Shown piece by piece: positions 1 to 6,934 of a DNA stretch of 33,364 bases. Position 1 is the stretch's first letter. Every line of letters begins with the position of its first letter. The position numbers and the translations under genes were made by a program. A model generated the notes under the pieces. That model was given only the letters and a program-made list of their open reading frames with translations, ran no database searches and had not been told where the DNA came from. This DNA is from Saprospiraceae bacterium (GTDB lineage: Bacteria; Bacteroidota; Bacteroidia; Chitinophagales; Saprospiraceae), in NCBI GenBank assembly GCA_026993525.1, contig JALWSS010000229.1, forward strand, positions 1 to 33,364. The letters run 5' to 3'.

Positions 1-68
1 ACACCATTGCTTTTGGCTTCAGCAATGATTTTCAGTTTCTCTTCCTGGGTCCATGTGCGCTTCTTCAT
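1..68 (-). mobile_element. IS3-like transposase OrfA, 5' end only (cut by window edge)
   Basis: Reading leftward from the ATG at 66-68, 22 codons begin MKKRTWTQEEKLKIIAEAKS, the typical N-terminus of the helix-turn-helix OrfA protein of IS3-type elements in Bacteroidota. The rest lies outside the window. Upstream of the ATG are a 7-bp hairpin (ATTACAG/CTGTAAT, 76-97) and the probable IS end near 100-122 (TTAGCCCCCT on the minus strand). A second copy of this end, with hairpin and start codon, lies at about 26385-26488. The family call rests on pattern recognition of a short stretch. Confidence 0.7.
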
Positions 69-119
69 GTCGAAAAATTACAGTTTTTATCTGTAATCTT
101 TGTCCGACTTGGTAGGGGG

Positions 120-275
120 CTAAGACAGAAAAAAGTCATACTCGCTTTGCTCTTTGCCTTTTTCAGTCGTTGTGTTCTCCTTTTTTTTGATTTCAATGAA
201 ATCCATTAAGGAGAGTATCTCCATCAGGAGTTTTACTTTGGTGTCATCTTTAATGATTATCACAAGTTCTTTCAT
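120..275 (-). pseudogene. Small hypothetical protein truncated by IS insertion
   Basis: A 51-codon frame starts MKELVIIIKDDTKVKLLMEI and ends in a charged stretch (IEIKKKENTTTEKGKEQSEY). Its stop TAG at 120-122 lies in the TTAGCCCCCT string that also forms the end of the IS copy near 26.4 kb. The frame therefore appears cut and closed by IS DNA. The beta-alpha-like start followed by a Lys-rich tail resembles the small proteins encoded beside toxin genes in Bacteroidota, but I cannot name a family. It is divergent from the ABC gene starting at 343. Confidence 0.5.
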
Positions 276-342
276 CGACAACTGTGTTTAATGGACGAAG
301 ACAAAGATACTGAATAAGTTTCTCGACGAAACTAACTACTAT

Positions 343-1260
343 ATGCCTGCAACTATCTGCATAAACACTGTCACCAAAACCTTCCCCCAGGCCGGCAAGC
401 CACCGGTGCAGGCCCTGGACGGGGTAAGTCTGGAAGTTGAATCCGGTGAAATTTTCGGTCTCATCGGCCCGGACGGGGCGGGCAAAACCACCCTGTTTCG
501 CATACTGGCCACGCTGCTGGTGCCCGATGCCGGGCAGGTGCGGGTGTTGGGCTTCGATCCGGTGGACGAGTACGCCGCAGTGCGCCGTTGCATCGGGTAC
601 ATGCCGGGACGGTTCTCGCTTTACCAGGACCTGACCGTGCGCGAAAACCTCGAATTTTTCGCCTCCATCTTTGGCACCACCATCGAGGCCAATTACCACC
701 TCATCAAAGACATTTACTCGCAATTGGAGCCTTTCGCCCGGCGCCGGGCCGGGCAACTCTCAGGCGGCATGAAACAAAAACTGGCGCTGAGCTGTGCCCT
801 CATCCACAAGCCGGAACTGCTGCTGCTCGACGAGCCCACCACCGGTGTGGACGCCGTCAGCCGCCGGGAGTTTTGGGAGATGCTGGCCCGGCTCCAGGCC
901 GAAGGCATTAACATCTTCGTCAGCACACCCTACATGGACGAGGCCAACCGCTGCGACCGCATTGCCCTCATCCAGAAAGGCCGCATCCTCTCGGTGGACA
1001 CCCCCGACGGACTGACCGCCGGCTACTCAGCACCACTGTATGCCGTCAGGGCCGACGACCAGTACCGCCTGTTGCAGGACTTGCGCAGCTACGAGCAAAC
1101 CGTTTCGGTTTTTCCCTTCGGTGAAAACCTGCACCTGAGTACACGGGAAAGGGTGGGGGAGGAGGACATCGCCGATTGGTTGCGCCAGCGAAAACACCAA
1201 AATGTAGAAGTGAAAATATTGCAGCCCACGGTGGAGGATGTGTTCATGGCGCTGCAGTGA
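343..1260 (+). CDS. ABC transporter ATP-binding protein, YbhF N-half-like
   Basis: 305-residue cytoplasmic ATPase that would power a multidrug or lipid-type ABC-2 exporter. Walker A is GPDGAGKTT (42-50), the signature is LSGGMKQKL (139-147), and Walker B ends in D163-E164. The switch region reads STPYMDEA, so the usual switch histidine (THYMDEA) is a proline. As I recall, the first nucleotide-binding domain of E. coli YbhF also has GPDGAGKTT and lacks this His, so this looks like the degenerate half of an asymmetric pair with the ATPase at 2177. The ATG at 343 gives a full-length N-terminus. No membrane-fusion (HlyD) gene is visible upstream, unlike the usual ybhGFSR order. Confidence 0.88.
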   Translation: MPATICINTVTKTFPQAGKPPVQALDGVSLEVESGEIFGLIGPDGAGKTTLFRILATLLVPDAGQVRVLGFDPVDEYAAVRRCIGYMPGRFSLYQDLTVRENLEFFASIFGTTIEANYHLIKDIYSQLEPFARRRAGQLSGGMKQKLALSCALIHKPELLLLDEPTTGVDAVSRREFWEMLARLQAEGINIFVSTPYMDEANRCDRIALIQKGRILSVDTPDGLTAGYSAPLYAVRADDQYRLLQDLRSYEQTVSVFPFGENLHLSTRERVGEEDIADWLRQRKHQNVEVKILQPTVEDVFMALQ

Positions 1261-1312
1261 AAGGCGGGGCTTGGATTTATTCTTGAGTTCTCAAAATGAA
1301 GGTTTTTTCGGA

Positions 1313-1380
1313 GCAGGCTGAAGCCTGCGGGACTGACACAGGCTAAAGCCTATGCTACGAGGAGTTTGCAGCCTGCAAAC
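1313..1380. repeat. Cluster of three short palindromes
   Basis: Three small hairpins lie in the convergent gap between the first ATPase gene and the Uma2 gene: GCAGGCTGAAGCCTGC (1313-1328), AGGCTAAAGCCT (1340-1351) and GTTTGCAGCCTGCAAAC (1364-1380). They share the AGGCT/AGCCT core of widespread REP-like sequences. They could act as bidirectional terminators, but none has a strong T-tract. The remainder of 1261-1463 shows nothing else I can interpret. Confidence 0.6.
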
Positions 1381-1463
1381 TTGCCACTGACCGAGGTCTA
1401 AAGCTACGTTGTTGGAAGTCTTCGTTTGTATTTTCAGGTGAAAGCAGCCTTTTTACAGGAAAC

Positions 1464-2108
1464 TCATTCTTCCATAATTTCCGGCAAATTCAACTCAAAC
1501 CCCGGCAGCACGTCCTCGCCGGAAAGTGCAGCGTCGAAATTTTCGAAAAATATAGGCTCGCGTCCTGGCTTGTAGCTCCAGGCCTTTTTCCCGACGGGGT
1601 CAATGAGCCAGGCCAGGCGCACCCCGTTGGCCAGCCAGGCATCGGTCATTTTTTGCCGGAGCGCTGCCAGGTCGTCGGAGGGGCTGCGCACCTCGATGAC
1701 AAAATCGGGTACGATGGCTGCGAATTGCTCCCGTTCTTCAGCAGGTAGTTTTTCGTGCTTTTCATTGGAGAGCCAGGCGGCATCGGGCATTCGCTTTTGC
1801 CCGTCGGGAAGGACGAAAAGGGTGGAAGGGCTGAAGGTTTTGCCCAGTTTGTATTTGCGGTTCCAGATGATAAGATCACCCAGAATTTCGGCTTCGAAGT
1901 TTCCAGCGTTGTAAGATACAGGTGACATAAGGCTGATGTTTCCGTTTTGGTCTTGCTCTATGCGGGCATCGGGGTTGTTGCGGCAGAGCTCGAAAAACTC
2001 CTCGTCCGTCATGGGCGGGCGGGCACCCTTGAGCACCTGATCGCCCACGATGATGTCGATGTTTTTCTGTGCCGTGCTTTTTTTCTTCGTCAAAATGGTG
2101 CTTTCCAT
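1464..2108 (-). CDS. Uma2 family (DUF820) PD-(D/E)XK nuclease-like protein
   Basis: Uma2 proteins have a restriction-endonuclease-like fold; their biological role is mostly unknown. The signature is visible: MPDAAWLS, then VPDFVIEVRSPSDDL, the helix LRQKMTDAWLANG, and LAWLIDP. Length (214 aa) is normal. I chose the ATG at 2106-2108 (MESTILTKKK); a start at 2144 would add 12 residues and overlap the region leading to the next ATPase gene. It lies antisense between the two ATPase genes of one exporter, so it probably inserted there. Such genes are common in multiple copies in filamentous Bacteroidota and cyanobacteria. Confidence 0.85.
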   Translation of the reverse strand: MESTILTKKKSTAQKNIDIIVGDQVLKGARPPMTDEEFFELCRNNPDARIEQDQNGNISLMSPVSYNAGNFEAEILGDLIIWNRKYKLGKTFSPSTLFVLPDGQKRMPDAAWLSNEKHEKLPAEEREQFAAIVPDFVIEVRSPSDDLAALRQKMTDAWLANGVRLAWLIDPVGKKAWSYKPGREPIFFENFDAALSGEDVLPGFELNLPEIMEE

Positions 2109-2176
2109 GCCAGTGGTTTTATTTTCACCAAATTTAGCAAACATTGCCCAAAGATGCTCAAAAGCAAGATTCCAGT

Positions 2177-2920
2177 ATGGCCGAACCCATCATCACCGCC
2201 CGCAGCCTGACCCGGAAATTCGGCGACTTCACGGCCGTGGATGCCATCAGTTTTCAAGTGATGGAGGGGGAGATATTCGGCTTTCTGGGTGCCAACGGCG
2301 CCGGCAAGTCCACCGCCATACGCATGCTCACGGGCCTGTTGCGCCCCACCGGCGGTGAAGCGCGGGTGGCCGGTTTCGACGTCTATACCCAGCCCAACGA
2401 CATCAAGCGAAACATCGGCTACATGGCACAGCGCTTTGCCTTGTATGACGACCTTACCGTGCTCGAAAACATCCGCTTTTTCGGGGGTATCTACGGATTG
2501 CGCCGACAGGCGCTACGGAAAAAATCAGAAAAATTGTTACAGGAACTCGAGCTTGAAAGTGTGGCTGACTCCCTGGTGGGCTCCCTGCCCCTGGGCTGGA
2601 AACAACGCCTGGCTTTCAGCGTGGCCACCCTGCACGATCCGCCCATCGTGTTTCTCGACGAACCCACCGGCGGGGTGGACCCCGTGACCCGCCGCCAGTT
2701 CTGGGAAATGATCTACCACGCCGCCCGGGTGCAGAAACGCACCGTCTTCGTGACCACCCACTACATGGACGAAGCCGAATATTGCGACCGCGTCAGCATC
2801 ATGGTGGATGGCCGCATAGAAGCATTGGACACACCAGCGAAGCTGAAAACGAACTTCAATGCCGCCAACATGGATGAAGTATTTCTTAAACTGGCCCGCA
2901 AAAATCAAAGCACCGCATGA
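2177..2920 (+). CDS. ABC transporter ATP-binding protein, YbhF C-half-like
   Basis: 247-residue ATPase with Walker A GANGAGKST, signature LPLGWKQRL in place of LSGGQ, Walker B IVFLDEPTGGVDP and an intact switch histidine (VTTHYMDEAEYCDR). The LPLG signature is characteristic of the second ATPase domain of YbhF. With the gene at 343 it would form the heteromeric ATPase pair that E. coli makes as one polypeptide. The ATG at 2177 (MAEPIITARSLTRKFG) is preferred over an upstream TTG at 2144. Its stop overlaps the next start by four bases (ATGA at 2917-2920), so it is translationally coupled to the permease. Confidence 0.9.
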   Translation: MAEPIITARSLTRKFGDFTAVDAISFQVMEGEIFGFLGANGAGKSTAIRMLTGLLRPTGGEARVAGFDVYTQPNDIKRNIGYMAQRFALYDDLTVLENIRFFGGIYGLRRQALRKKSEKLLQELELESVADSLVGSLPLGWKQRLAFSVATLHDPPIVFLDEPTGGVDPVTRRQFWEMIYHAARVQKRTVFVTTHYMDEAEYCDRVSIMVDGRIEALDTPAKLKTNFNAANMDEVFLKLARKNQSTA

Positions 2921-4032
2921 ACAGATTCCGGGCCTTCGTCAAAAAAGAATTCAGGCACATATTGCGCGACCGGCGCACGCTGCTGGTGCTGCTGGGCATG
3001 CCCATGGCCCAGGTGCTCATTTTTGGCTATGCGGTGACCAACGAGTTCCGAAACGCCAACATCGCCGTGCTGGACCAGGCCCATGACGACCTCAGCACCG
3101 AGCTGATCTGCAAACTGACCGCCTCGGGCCACCTGCGCCTGGCCACCACGGTGGACGACGAGACCGACATACACGCCGCATTCAAAGCCGGTGCCATCAA
3201 GCTGGCCGTGGTCATTCCTCCTCGCTTCGCAACGACGCTGCAGCGCGAGGGCCACAGCACCGTGCAGTTGCTGGCCGACGGCAGCGAACCCAACTACGCC
3301 TCTTCGCTGGTGGCATACGCCAACCAGATGATCGCAGACTTCCAGCGGGAGCGCCTGGCTGCAAAGTCTTCGGCGGCATTTTTTCCTTCGGTAAACGTGA
3401 GCACGCGCATGCTCTACAACCCCGAGCTGCGCAGCGCCTACCTCTTCGTGCCGGGGGTGATGGCGCTGGTACTCATGCTCATTTCCGCCATGATGACCTC
3501 CCTGACCATTGCCCGGGAAAAGGAGTTGGGCACCATGGAACTACTGTTGGTGTCGCCCTTGCATCCTTTGCTCATCGTGGTGGGAAAGGTGACGCCCTAT
3601 GTACTGCTCGCCTTTGTGGATGGTGTGCTCATTCTGACGGTGGGAGTCCTGGTTTTTGGCGTGCCGATTCAAGGCAGCCTGCTGCTGCTCCTGGCGATGA
3701 GCGTGCTGTATGTATTGGCGGCGTTGTCACTGGGCATTCTGATATCCACCCGGGCCAAAACCCAGCAGGCGGCCATGATGGGCTCCCTCATCAGCCTGAT
3801 GTTGCCCACAGTGCTGTTGTCGGATTTTATCTTTCCGCTGGCCAGCATGCCGCTGCCTTTGCAGGTCATCGGAAATATCATCCCGGCCCGCTGGTTCATT
3901 GCCATCTTGCGCGACGTGATGCTCAAAGGGGTGGGCTGGGGCTATGTGTGGCAGGAGGCCGCCATTTTGGGAGGGATGTCGCTGGTCTTCCTGATGGTAG
4001 CCATGAAGAATTTCAAGGTCCGGCTGGAATGA
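2917..4032 (+). CDS. ABC-2 type permease, YbhS-like
   Basis: 371-residue inner-membrane subunit. It has one N-terminal membrane segment after MNRFRAFVKKEFRHILRD (TLLVLLGMPMAQVLIFGYAV), a large extracytoplasmic domain to about residue 170, then about five membrane segments from FVPGVMALVLMLISAMM onward. The motif AREKELGTMELLLVSP after the second segment is diagnostic for ABC-2 permeases. It overlaps the ATPase gene by four bases and pairs with the permease at 4915. The exported substrate cannot be read from sequence. Confidence 0.9.
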   Translation: MNRFRAFVKKEFRHILRDRRTLLVLLGMPMAQVLIFGYAVTNEFRNANIAVLDQAHDDLSTELICKLTASGHLRLATTVDDETDIHAAFKAGAIKLAVVIPPRFATTLQREGHSTVQLLADGSEPNYASSLVAYANQMIADFQRERLAAKSSAAFFPSVNVSTRMLYNPELRSAYLFVPGVMALVLMLISAMMTSLTIAREKELGTMELLLVSPLHPLLIVVGKVTPYVLLAFVDGVLILTVGVLVFGVPIQGSLLLLLAMSVLYVLAALSLGILISTRAKTQQAAMMGSLISLMLPTVLLSDFIFPLASMPLPLQVIGNIIPARWFIAILRDVMLKGVGWGYVWQEAAILGGMSLVFLMVAMKNFKVRLE

Positions 4033-4118
4033 TTGGATGAGGATTTGAGGAACTGAAGAAAGAGTGCACTGTAAAAAGTGGTATTCTCGTCAAAAGAGGT
4101 TATTCCTTCTGGAAAAAT

Positions 4119-4224
4119 GTCGGACAGAGTCCGACAAGATATGGTCCCGGACGGAGTCCGGAACCAGCGTGGTTGCTGGCGCCGGACTCCGTCCGGTGCC
4201 TCATCCAGCCGGACTCCGTCCGGC
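4119..4224. repeat. Four copies of a CCGGAC palindrome in two orientations
   Basis: Four hairpins of one family occur within about 105 bp: GTCGGACAGAGTCCGAC (4119-4135), CCGGACGGAGTCCGG (4147-4161), CCGGACTCCGTCCGG (4182-4196) and GCCGGACTCCGTCCGGC (4208-4224). The second is inverted relative to the third and fourth. They sit in the 361-bp gap between the first permease and the VOC gene. The gap is framed by direct repeats of GAGGATTTGAGGAACTGA (about 4037 and 4290). No gene is visible in it. Confidence 0.75.
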
Positions 4225-4393
4225 ATGTGAGCATTCAAATTTCCGTCGGAATTAATGAATTGGGGGTTTTTGCAGTGGACTCAAGAAATGAGGATTTGAG
4301 GAACTGAACAGAAGGGGATTTGCCTGAGCCTTGCCCACTCAATCCAAAAAACCTATGATAAAAACCAAAAAAACATTCAAAAACCCCTATAAA

Positions 4394-4819
4394 ATGCTGT
4401 CCATACTCGAAACCTGCCTTTATGCCGAAGACCTCGAAGCTGCCGAGGACTTCTACACCCGTGTGTTGGGGTTGGAGGTCTTTGCCCGTGAGCCGGGCCG
4501 GCACGTCTTTTTTCGCTGTGGATCGGGTATGTTTCTGATTTTCAATCCTGGCGTCACCCAAAACCCGGCAGACTCAAAGGGTGGGGTAGTGCCCGGCCAC
4601 GGAGCCACCGGTCCGGGGCATGTGTGTTTCCGCATTGCCGCAGGCGAAACAGAAAACTGGCGCAAAAAACTACTGGCTGCCGGTGTCAGCATCGAAAGTG
4701 AAGTACATTGGCCACGTGGCGGCACCTCGCTGTATTTCAGGGACCCCGCCGGCAACAGCGTGGAACTGGCCCCCGCCAGCATTTGGGGACTGAAAGAACC
4801 CCAACAACCCTCCCCATAA
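4394..4819 (+). CDS. VOC family protein (glyoxalase/bleomycin-resistance fold)
   Basis: About 141 residues forming two beta-alpha-beta-beta-beta units of the vicinal oxygen chelate superfamily. The first is MLSILETCLYAEDLEAAEDF...VLGLEV and the second contains GPGHVCFRI followed by the terminal SLYFRDPAGNSVELA. H in GHVCFRI and E in SVELA sit at usual metal-ligand positions. Possible roles are a dioxygenase, a lyase, or drug binding; the sequence does not decide. I start at the ATG at 4394, where the fold begins; an ATG at 4355 would add a Lys-rich stretch. It lies between two permease genes of one exporter, which may hint at a resistance function. Confidence 0.8.
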   Translation: MLSILETCLYAEDLEAAEDFYTRVLGLEVFAREPGRHVFFRCGSGMFLIFNPGVTQNPADSKGGVVPGHGATGPGHVCFRIAAGETENWRKKLLAAGVSIESEVHWPRGGTSLYFRDPAGNSVELAPASIWGLKEPQQPSP

Positions 4820-4910
4820 TCCCCCATCCCCGATGAATATCGGGGTCATAATCCCCATAATCCTTATAATCCCTCATAATCCTTCATAATCCTTCATAAT
4901 CCTCCCAAAC
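4815..4910. repeat. Tandem CATAATCC repeat with an embedded hairpin
   Basis: Units of about 9-11 bp built on CATAATCC(CT) are repeated about eight times up to the start of the second permease gene. A perfect 7-bp hairpin, CCCCGATGAATATCGGGG (4828-4845), sits inside the tract. Confidence 0.75.
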
Positions 4911-4914
4911 ACAC

Positions 4915-6039
4915 ATGCGCACCGTACTGCTGCTCATACAAAAAGAATTCTTGCAGGTCTTTCGGAACAAGGCCATGTTGCCCATTTTGCTGGTGGTGCC
5001 CATTGTGCAGTTGATCATCCTGTCTTTTGCGGCCACGCACGACATCAAAAACATCTCGCTGGTGCTGGCCGACTACGACCAGTCGGCCACCAGCCGGCTG
5101 CTGGTTGACAAGCTGACGGCCTCCGGTTATTTCCGCCTGGCAGCTGTAGTGAAAAGCGACGATGCCCTTTTCGAAGAAATACAGCGCGGCCGTGCCGACC
5201 TGGCGCTGACCATCCCGGCGGGCTTCGAACGCAGCATTTTCCGAAGAGAACCTGCTGCCATTCAAGTGCTCGTCAATGCCATCAACGGGCAGAAGGCCGG
5301 GCTGGCAGCCAGCTATGCCGGCGAGGTGTTCCAGTCGTTGCAGGCCGAACTGGGCAGCCGCATCGCCGTGAAAACCCGGACGCTGAACGCCTCCCCCCGC
5401 ATTGAAACTACGCACAGCTACTGGTACAATCCGGAACTGGACTACAAGACCTTTATGGTGCCGGGCATCCTGGGCGAGTTGGTGGCCATGCTGGTGCTGG
5501 TACTCAGCGCCATGAACGTGGTTCGTGAAAAAGAAATCGGCACCATCGAGCAGATCAACGTGACGCCCATCCGCAAATGGCAGTTCATCGCCGGCAAGTT
5601 GCTGCCCTTCCTGTTCATCGGGCTTTTCGACCTGGCGCTGGGGCTCACGGTGGGCAAGCTGCTGTTCGACATTCCGATGGTGGGCAGCCTGTGGCTGGTG
5701 TTCGCCTATTGCGTGGTGAACATCTTTTGCGTGCTGGGCATCGGCTTTTTCATCTCCAATTTTGCCGACACCCAACAGCAGGCCATGTTCATCGCCTGGT
5801 TTTTTATGGTCATTTTCATCCTGATGTCGGGGCTGTTTACCCCCATCGAGAGCATGCCCGATTGGGCACAGGCCATGACGGTGCCCAACCCCATCGCCCA
5901 TTTCGTCACCGTCATGCGGCAGGTGCTGCTCAAGGGCAGTTCCTTTTCCGATGTAGCCTGGAACTTCTACGTCACCCTCGGCCTGGGCCTTCTCATGAAC
6001 ACCCTGGCTGTGATTACTTACCGGAAGCGGGTGGGGTAG
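4915..6039 (+). CDS. ABC-2 type permease, YbhR-like
   Basis: 374-residue integral membrane protein. It starts MRTVLLLIQKEFLQVFRNKA, then has a first membrane segment, an extracytoplasmic domain, and five membrane segments from MVPGILGELVAMLVLVLS. The family motif VREKEIGTIEQINVTPI follows the second segment. It is the second permease of the exporter; two non-identical permeases with two ATPase domains is the YbhFSR arrangement. The ATG at 4915 immediately follows the CATAATCC repeat tract, with no Shine-Dalgarno sequence. Confidence 0.9.
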   Translation: MRTVLLLIQKEFLQVFRNKAMLPILLVVPIVQLIILSFAATHDIKNISLVLADYDQSATSRLLVDKLTASGYFRLAAVVKSDDALFEEIQRGRADLALTIPAGFERSIFRREPAAIQVLVNAINGQKAGLAASYAGEVFQSLQAELGSRIAVKTRTLNASPRIETTHSYWYNPELDYKTFMVPGILGELVAMLVLVLSAMNVVREKEIGTIEQINVTPIRKWQFIAGKLLPFLFIGLFDLALGLTVGKLLFDIPMVGSLWLVFAYCVVNIFCVLGIGFFISNFADTQQQAMFIAWFFMVIFILMSGLFTPIESMPDWAQAMTVPNPIAHFVTVMRQVLLKGSSFSDVAWNFYVTLGLGLLMNTLAVITYRKRVG

Positions 6040-6096
6040 GGGAGCTCTTCTTGCTACTCTTTGGTTTATTTCTTTCTCAGCATTCCCAGTCCCTTT

Positions 6097-6104
6097 TATA
6101 TTTG
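6097..6104 (+). promoter_or_regulatory. -7 element (TATATTTG) of the tRNA-Arg locus
   Basis: TATATTTG matches the Bacteroidota -7 consensus TAnnTTTG and lies 15 bases upstream of the first tRNA-like sequence. I see no clear -33 TTTG. The first sequence it drives is a broken tRNA 5' half; the intact tRNA is about 350 bp downstream. Confidence 0.6.
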
Positions 6105-6118
6105 CACCCGTTATTACC

Positions 6119-6184
6119 GGCCCCATAGTTCAAGGGATACCTGCCTTGTCGGCAGACAGGGAATAGAGGTTTCCTAAACTTTAG
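6119..6184 (+). pseudogene. tRNA-Arg(CCT) 5' half with D-loop insert, 3' half missing
   Basis: The sequence matches the intact tRNA at 6452 through acceptor 5' strand, D-arm and anticodon arm (TTTCCTAAAC), then departs after TTAG. The T-arm and acceptor 3' strand are absent. A 21-bp palindromic insert (CCTGCC...CAGACAGG) interrupts the D-loop after GGGATA. A degenerate GIY-YIG frame follows directly. It is placed where a promoter would drive it, so this was probably the ancestral tRNA position. Confidence 0.75.
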
Positions 6185-6196
6185 CCATGAAGACCA

Positions 6197-6478
6197 AAGA
6201 GTGAGCAGCAATCATATACCGTTTATGCACTCGAAAGCGAGATTAGTGGTATGCTCTAAATTGGATTTACCGAGGATGTTACTCGTCGTTTACGAGAACA
6301 TAATGCTGGAAAGTCTAAGTTCACCAAAGGCCACCGGCCCTGGAAACTGATTTACACTAAAGTGGTCATCGGCCGCGACGAGACCAGAAATAGAGAGAAA
6401 TATCTCAAAACCAGTTCTGGTAAAAGGTGGCTGAAGAAAATATTGAAAGACGGCCCCATAGTTCAAGGGATAGAATAG
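6197..6478 (+). pseudogene. Decayed GIY-YIG nuclease gene
   Basis: This frame aligns without gaps to the nuclease at 6671. Two lesions are visible. The start ATG is AAG (6197-6199), and the codon for the Tyr of the YIG motif is TAA (6257-6259, where intact copies have TAT, giving ML*IGFTEDV). The rest stays open (RRLREHNAGKSKFTKG, REKYLKTSSGKRWLKK) and runs into the downstream tRNA. The lack of frameshifts suggests recent inactivation. Confidence 0.8.
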
Positions 6479-6523
6479 AGGTTTCCTAAACCTTAGATCC
6501 AGGTTCGAGTCCTGGTGGGGCTA
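6452..6523 (+). tRNA. tRNA-Arg, anticodon CCT (intact)
   Basis: A full cloverleaf can be folded: acceptor GGCCCCA/TGGGGCT with one G-U, D-stem GTTC/GAAT, anticodon stem GAGGT/ACCTT with loop TTCCTAA (anticodon CCT, reading AGG), T-stem CCAGG/CCTGG with loop TTCGAGT, and discriminator A. CCA is not encoded. It is the only uninterrupted copy of four tRNA-Arg(CCT)-like sequences here. It is followed after five bases by a terminator hairpin. Confidence 0.93.
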
Positions 6524-6528
6524 CTTGG

Positions 6529-6554
6529 GCCTGGCTGCAAGCTTGCAGCCAGGC
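6529..6554 (+). terminator. Perfect hairpin after intact tRNA-Arg
   Basis: A 26-base perfect palindrome (GCCTGGCTGCAAG and its complement) is followed by TTTGTTATT. It probably ends the tRNA transcript, which would separate the tRNA from the nuclease gene downstream. Confidence 0.75.
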
Positions 6555-6670
6555 TTTGTTATTGGAGGTTATTGGAGGGTTTTTCAAAGGTTTTAAGGGG
6601 GGTATTAAAGTATTTTTGGGCATTGAGAGATATTTAAAGCTCCAGCAATTGACCAATGCCAAGAAGGTTT

Positions 6671-6934
6671 ATGAGTGAAGAGAAGTCATATACTGTTTAT
6701 GCACTAGAAAGTGAGAAGAATGGTATGCTTTATATTGGATTTACGGAAGATGTTGATCGTCGTTTGCGTGAACACAATGCAGGAAAATCCAAGTTTACCA
6801 AGGGATACAGGCCCTGGAAGTTGGTGTACACTGAAGTGATATATACTCGTGAAGAAGCCAGAAGGCGGGAAAAATATTTAAAAAGTACCACAGGTAAGAG
6901 GTGGCTGAAAACAAAATTAAATATAACCCCATAG
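6671..6934 (+). CDS. GIY-YIG nuclease family protein (copy 1)
   Basis: 87-residue single-domain nuclease of the small UvrC-N-like GIY-YIG family, which makes metal-dependent single-strand cuts in DNA. Visible motifs: TVY (GIY position) and YIG in LYIGFTEDV, the catalytic-site Arg in DRRLREHN, and Glu in TREEARRREKYLKS. Length matches stand-alone family members. I start at the ATG at 6671, since the domain begins within seven codons; the ATG at 6656 would add MPRRF. Its last codons and stop (ATAACCCCATAG) are formed by the 5' end of the next tRNA-like sequence. It lies between two tRNA-Arg(CCT) sequences inside a 543-bp tandem unit, suggesting a mobile or homing-type role, which is inference. 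Confidence 0.88.
   Translation: MSEEKSYTVYALESEKNGMLYIGFTEDVDRRLREHNAGKSKFTKGYRPWKLVYTEVIYTREEARRREKYLKSTTGKRWLKTKLNITP

Noticed and set aside
4894-6126. Long open frame on the minus strand (about 410 codons)
   Set aside because: It is antisense to the clear ABC permease gene and arises from G+C-rich codon use; the product is His/Gln/Asp-rich with no domain.
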